From NCBI GenBank assembly GCA_037200385.1, contig JBBCGL010000001.1, positions 1,178,001-1,242,000 on the forward strand: a stretch of DNA of 64,000 bases. Direction: 5' to 3'. Position numbers and translations under genes: made by a program. Source of the DNA: Rhizomicrobium sp. GTDB taxonomy: Bacteria > Pseudomonadota > Alphaproteobacteria > Micropepsales > Micropepsaceae. Below are positions 62,202 through 64,000 of this stretch, one piece after another. Each line of letters opens with the position of its first letter. Positions within the stretch are counted from its first letter, which is position 1. The notes under the pieces were generated by a model. It was not told the origin of the DNA. It did no database searches and saw only the letters and a program-made list of their open reading frames with translations.

Positions 62202-62286
62202 CGGACTTCCCGCGCGGACGGATGTCCGCTTGGGCGGTTGGGTTTTCAGCAAAGTTCGGGGTGGCTCGATGAGGCCGCCGGGTCTC

Positions 62287-62976
62287 CTAACCCCTGTGGC
62301 GTGCCTTGAGCGCGCTCGTGACCTTGGGAGAAACCAAGGCAAGAGCAGCCGCGAACGCGTGCTCTATAGCCAAAGCGGTGGTGTCAAGCAAGTCCGCGTC
62401 GGGCGCGGGCATCATCGGGGAGATGGGCCGGTTGCGGTCGCGGTCGTCCCGCGCCACCAATTCAGCCAAAATGACCGCCTCGTCGGGCAGCTTGGAAAGG
62501 CCAGGGCCTTCCGCCCACTGGCTTTTCAGTTCCAGCCAGCGGCGGTGGGCACGGACTGCCGGTGCTGCATCGACGAAGAGCTTGGCGGTCGCCTCCGGAA
62601 AGACGACGGTGCCGATGTCACGACCATCGATCACCGTGCCGGGTGCGCCGCCCGGGGGCCGGCGGGCGAAGTCGCGCTGATAATCGAGCAACGCGGCACG
62701 GACGGACGGAAACGCCGACACCACGGAGGCGGCGCGTCCGACCTCGACCGAGCGGATCGCCGCATCGTTGGCCCAGACGGGATCGACGGTCCTGGCGCCG
62801 TCCAGGGCGGCGGCCTCGTCCGACGGATCGCGGCCGGCGCGCAGGACATTCTGCGCCGTCAGGCGATAGAGCGATCCGGAATCCAGATGCGCGAAGTTGA
62901 AGTGGCGGGCCAGCCGCTTGGCGAGCGTGCCCTTGCCCGAGGCGGCGGTGCCGTCGACGGCGACGACGATGCTCAC
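62287..62976 (-). CDS. cmk: Cytidylate kinase
   Basis: A 229-residue (d)CMP kinase. The P-loop is [16 protein letters not shown] near residue 8 and the CMP-binding [10 protein letters not shown] follows near residue 31; [18 protein letters not shown] near residue 115 is also diagnostic. It overlaps aroA by four bases and precedes rpsA, the aroA-cmk-rpsA order common in proteobacteria. Confidence 0.96.
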   Translation of the reverse strand: MSIVVAVDGTAASGKGTLAKRLARHFNFAHLDSGSLYRLTAQNVLRAGRDPSDEAAALDGARTVDPVWANDAAIRSVEVGRAASVVSAFPSVRAALLDYQRDFARRPPGGAPGTVIDGRDIGTVVFPEATAKLFVDAAPAVRAHRRWLELKSQWAEGPGLSKLPDEAVILAELVARDDRDRNRPISPMMPAPDADLLDTTALAIEHAFAAALALVSPKVTSALKARHRG

Positions 62977-64000
62977 GAATTCACCACCTGGAAATCCGCA
63001 CCCAGCTCGCGCATCAGCCCTTCGAATTCCGGGAAGCTGGTCGCGATCATCGCGGTGTCGTCGACGCTCACCGCGTCCCGCGCGGCGAGGCCCATCACCA
63101 GGAAGCTCATCGCGATGCGGTGGTCGAGATGCGTCGCGACGCGGCCGCCGCCGGGGACGCCGTCCGCGCCCCTGCCCTCGACGGCCAGCGTGTCGTGGGT
63201 CTCTTCGATGCGGACCCCGTTCGCCTTCAGGCCGGTGGCGATCGCCGAGAGACGGTCGCTCTCCTTCACGCGCAATTCCTCGAGACCGCGCATCACGGTG
63301 CGGCCCTCGGCGAAGGCGGCGGCGACGGCGAGGATGGGATATTCGTCGATCATCGCGGGCGCGCGCGCGGGCGGTACCTCGACGCCCTTCAAGGCCGAGG
63401 CGCGGACGACGAGATCGCCGATCCGCTCGCCGCCGCTGCTGCGCTCGTTCTCGATGGCGATCTTCGCGCCCATCTCGAGCAGCGTGGTGATCAGGCCGAT
63501 GCGGCGCGGGTTGAGCAGCACGGCGGGGATGCGGACCTCGGATCCCGGCACGATCAGCGCGGCGACCAGCGGGAAGGCGGCGGAGGACGGGTCGCGCGGC
63601 ACGTCGACGGCGCAGGGCTTCAGCTCGACCTCGCCGGTGACATAGACCGCTTCGCCGGTGGGGAGCGGCTCGACCGCGATCGCGGCACCGAACGCGGCCA
63701 GCATCTTTTCGGTATGGTCGCGGGTCAGCGCGTCTTGGGCGATGCGCGAGCGGCCGGGGGCGCCGAGCGCGGCCAACAGCAACGCCGACTTCACCTGCGC
63801 CGACGCGACCGCGACGTGGTGCTCGACGGAGATCGGCTCGCGGGCGCCGCAGAGCGTCACGGGCATCAGGCCGCGGGCGCGGGCCGTATAGGTCGCGCCG
63901 AAGCCCAGAAGCGGATCGAGGACGCGGGCCATCGGCCGGCCGCGCAGCGAGGCATCGCCGGTGAACACGGCGGCGATCGGCGTCGTCGCCATCGCCCCCA
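62973..64000 (-). CDS. aroA: 3-phosphoshikimate 1-carboxyvinyltransferase, 5' end cut off by the window
   Basis: The C-terminal part (about 342 of ~440 residues) of EPSP synthase of the shikimate pathway. Visible motifs include [11 protein letters not shown] near the truncated end, [20 protein letters not shown], and [12 protein letters not shown] close to the C-terminus. The frame continues to the last base of the window ([10 protein letters not shown] at the edge), so the ATG at 63992 is internal. The segment around the glyphosate-sensitivity site lies outside the window, so its class cannot be judged fully. Confidence 0.96.
   Translation of the reverse strand, partial: GAMATTPIAAVFTGDASLRGRPMARVLDPLLGFGATYTARARGLMPVTLCGAREPISVEHHVAVASAQVKSALLLAALGAPGRSRIAQDALTRDHTEKMLAAFGAAIAVEPLPTGEAVYVTGEVELKPCAVDVPRDPSSAAFPLVAALIVPGSEVRIPAVLLNPRRIGLITTLLEMGAKIAIENERSSGGERIGDLVVRASALKGVEVPPARAPAMIDEYPILAVAAAFAEGRTVMRGLEELRVKESDRLSAIATGLKANGVRIEETHDTLAVEGRGADGVPGGGRVATHLDHRIAMSFLVMGLAARDAVSVDDTAMIATSFPEFEGLMRELGADFQVVNS

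Overview
The window is GC-rich, densely coded chromosomal DNA from an alphaproteobacterium. The class is indicated by a DivL-type tyrosine pseudo-kinase, a ChvG/ChvI two-component pair beside a short HprK with a PTS EIIA and HPr, a DUF2794 gene, the trpF-trpB-trpA-accD-folC order, alphaproteobacterial-type addB-addA, and a six-S1-domain RpsA of 581 residues. A Caulobacter-like cell-cycle circuit is suggested by divL and by a dense cluster of GANTC (CcrM-type) sites in front of it. I cannot name the genus. I saw no tRNA, rRNA, insertion sequence, prophage or CRISPR array.

Layout. 1-1820 is the 3' part of acetyl-CoA synthetase. 2096-5134 is a tightly coupled trio (ATP-grasp ligase, PHP phosphoesterase, ceramidase-like hydrolase) of unknown pathway, my best candidate for an undescribed system. 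5143-8695 holds a pterin dehydratase, a small zincin and a minus-strand set tesA-like/murJ/thpR. Diverging from it is a ybbA-ybbP transporter (8728-11983), followed by a Bax-inhibitor-1 protein with a clear terminator. 12937-16237 is a minus-strand group: DUF2794, an O-methyltransferase, two tandem paralogous membrane proteins, and a TetR regulator coupled to an exported SRPBCC protein with a perfect inverted repeat over the regulator start codon. 16390-22202 is a five-gene plus-strand operon: Gld-type ABC transporter (ATPase, permease, GldG-like auxiliary), DUF4340 protein and a Rieske oxygenase.

22407-30102 carries carB and greA, then ChvI/ChvG, HprK, EIIA and HPr in a near gap-free series, linking envelope sensing to a regulatory PTS. 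30106-34854 holds a PfpI-type protein, an ankyrin protein, an AraC regulator, ahcY, a GNAT acetyltransferase and a GFA-domain protein. 35143-50271 is a conserved-looking block: divL, then (after a likely later insertion of a PAS kinase, a GIN-domain exported protein and a ferredoxin/ferredoxin-reductase pair) tsaE-amgK-murU-addB-addA-trxA. These serve cell-cycle control, tRNA t6A formation, peptidoglycan sugar recycling, double-strand-break repair and thiol redox.

50389-51000 holds a small lipoprotein and a palindromic REP-like repeat. The minus strand from 57144 down to 51001 reads ihfB, pyrF, trpF, trpB, trpA, accD, folC. After a MASE1 histidine kinase, a TfoX-domain protein and an exported VOC protein, the window ends in minus-strand aroA (truncated by the window edge), cmk and rpsA, with a strong terminator after rpsA.

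The very long open frames antisense to carB, ahcY, the gld operon and the murJ region are by-products of GC-rich codon use, and I have not called them genes.
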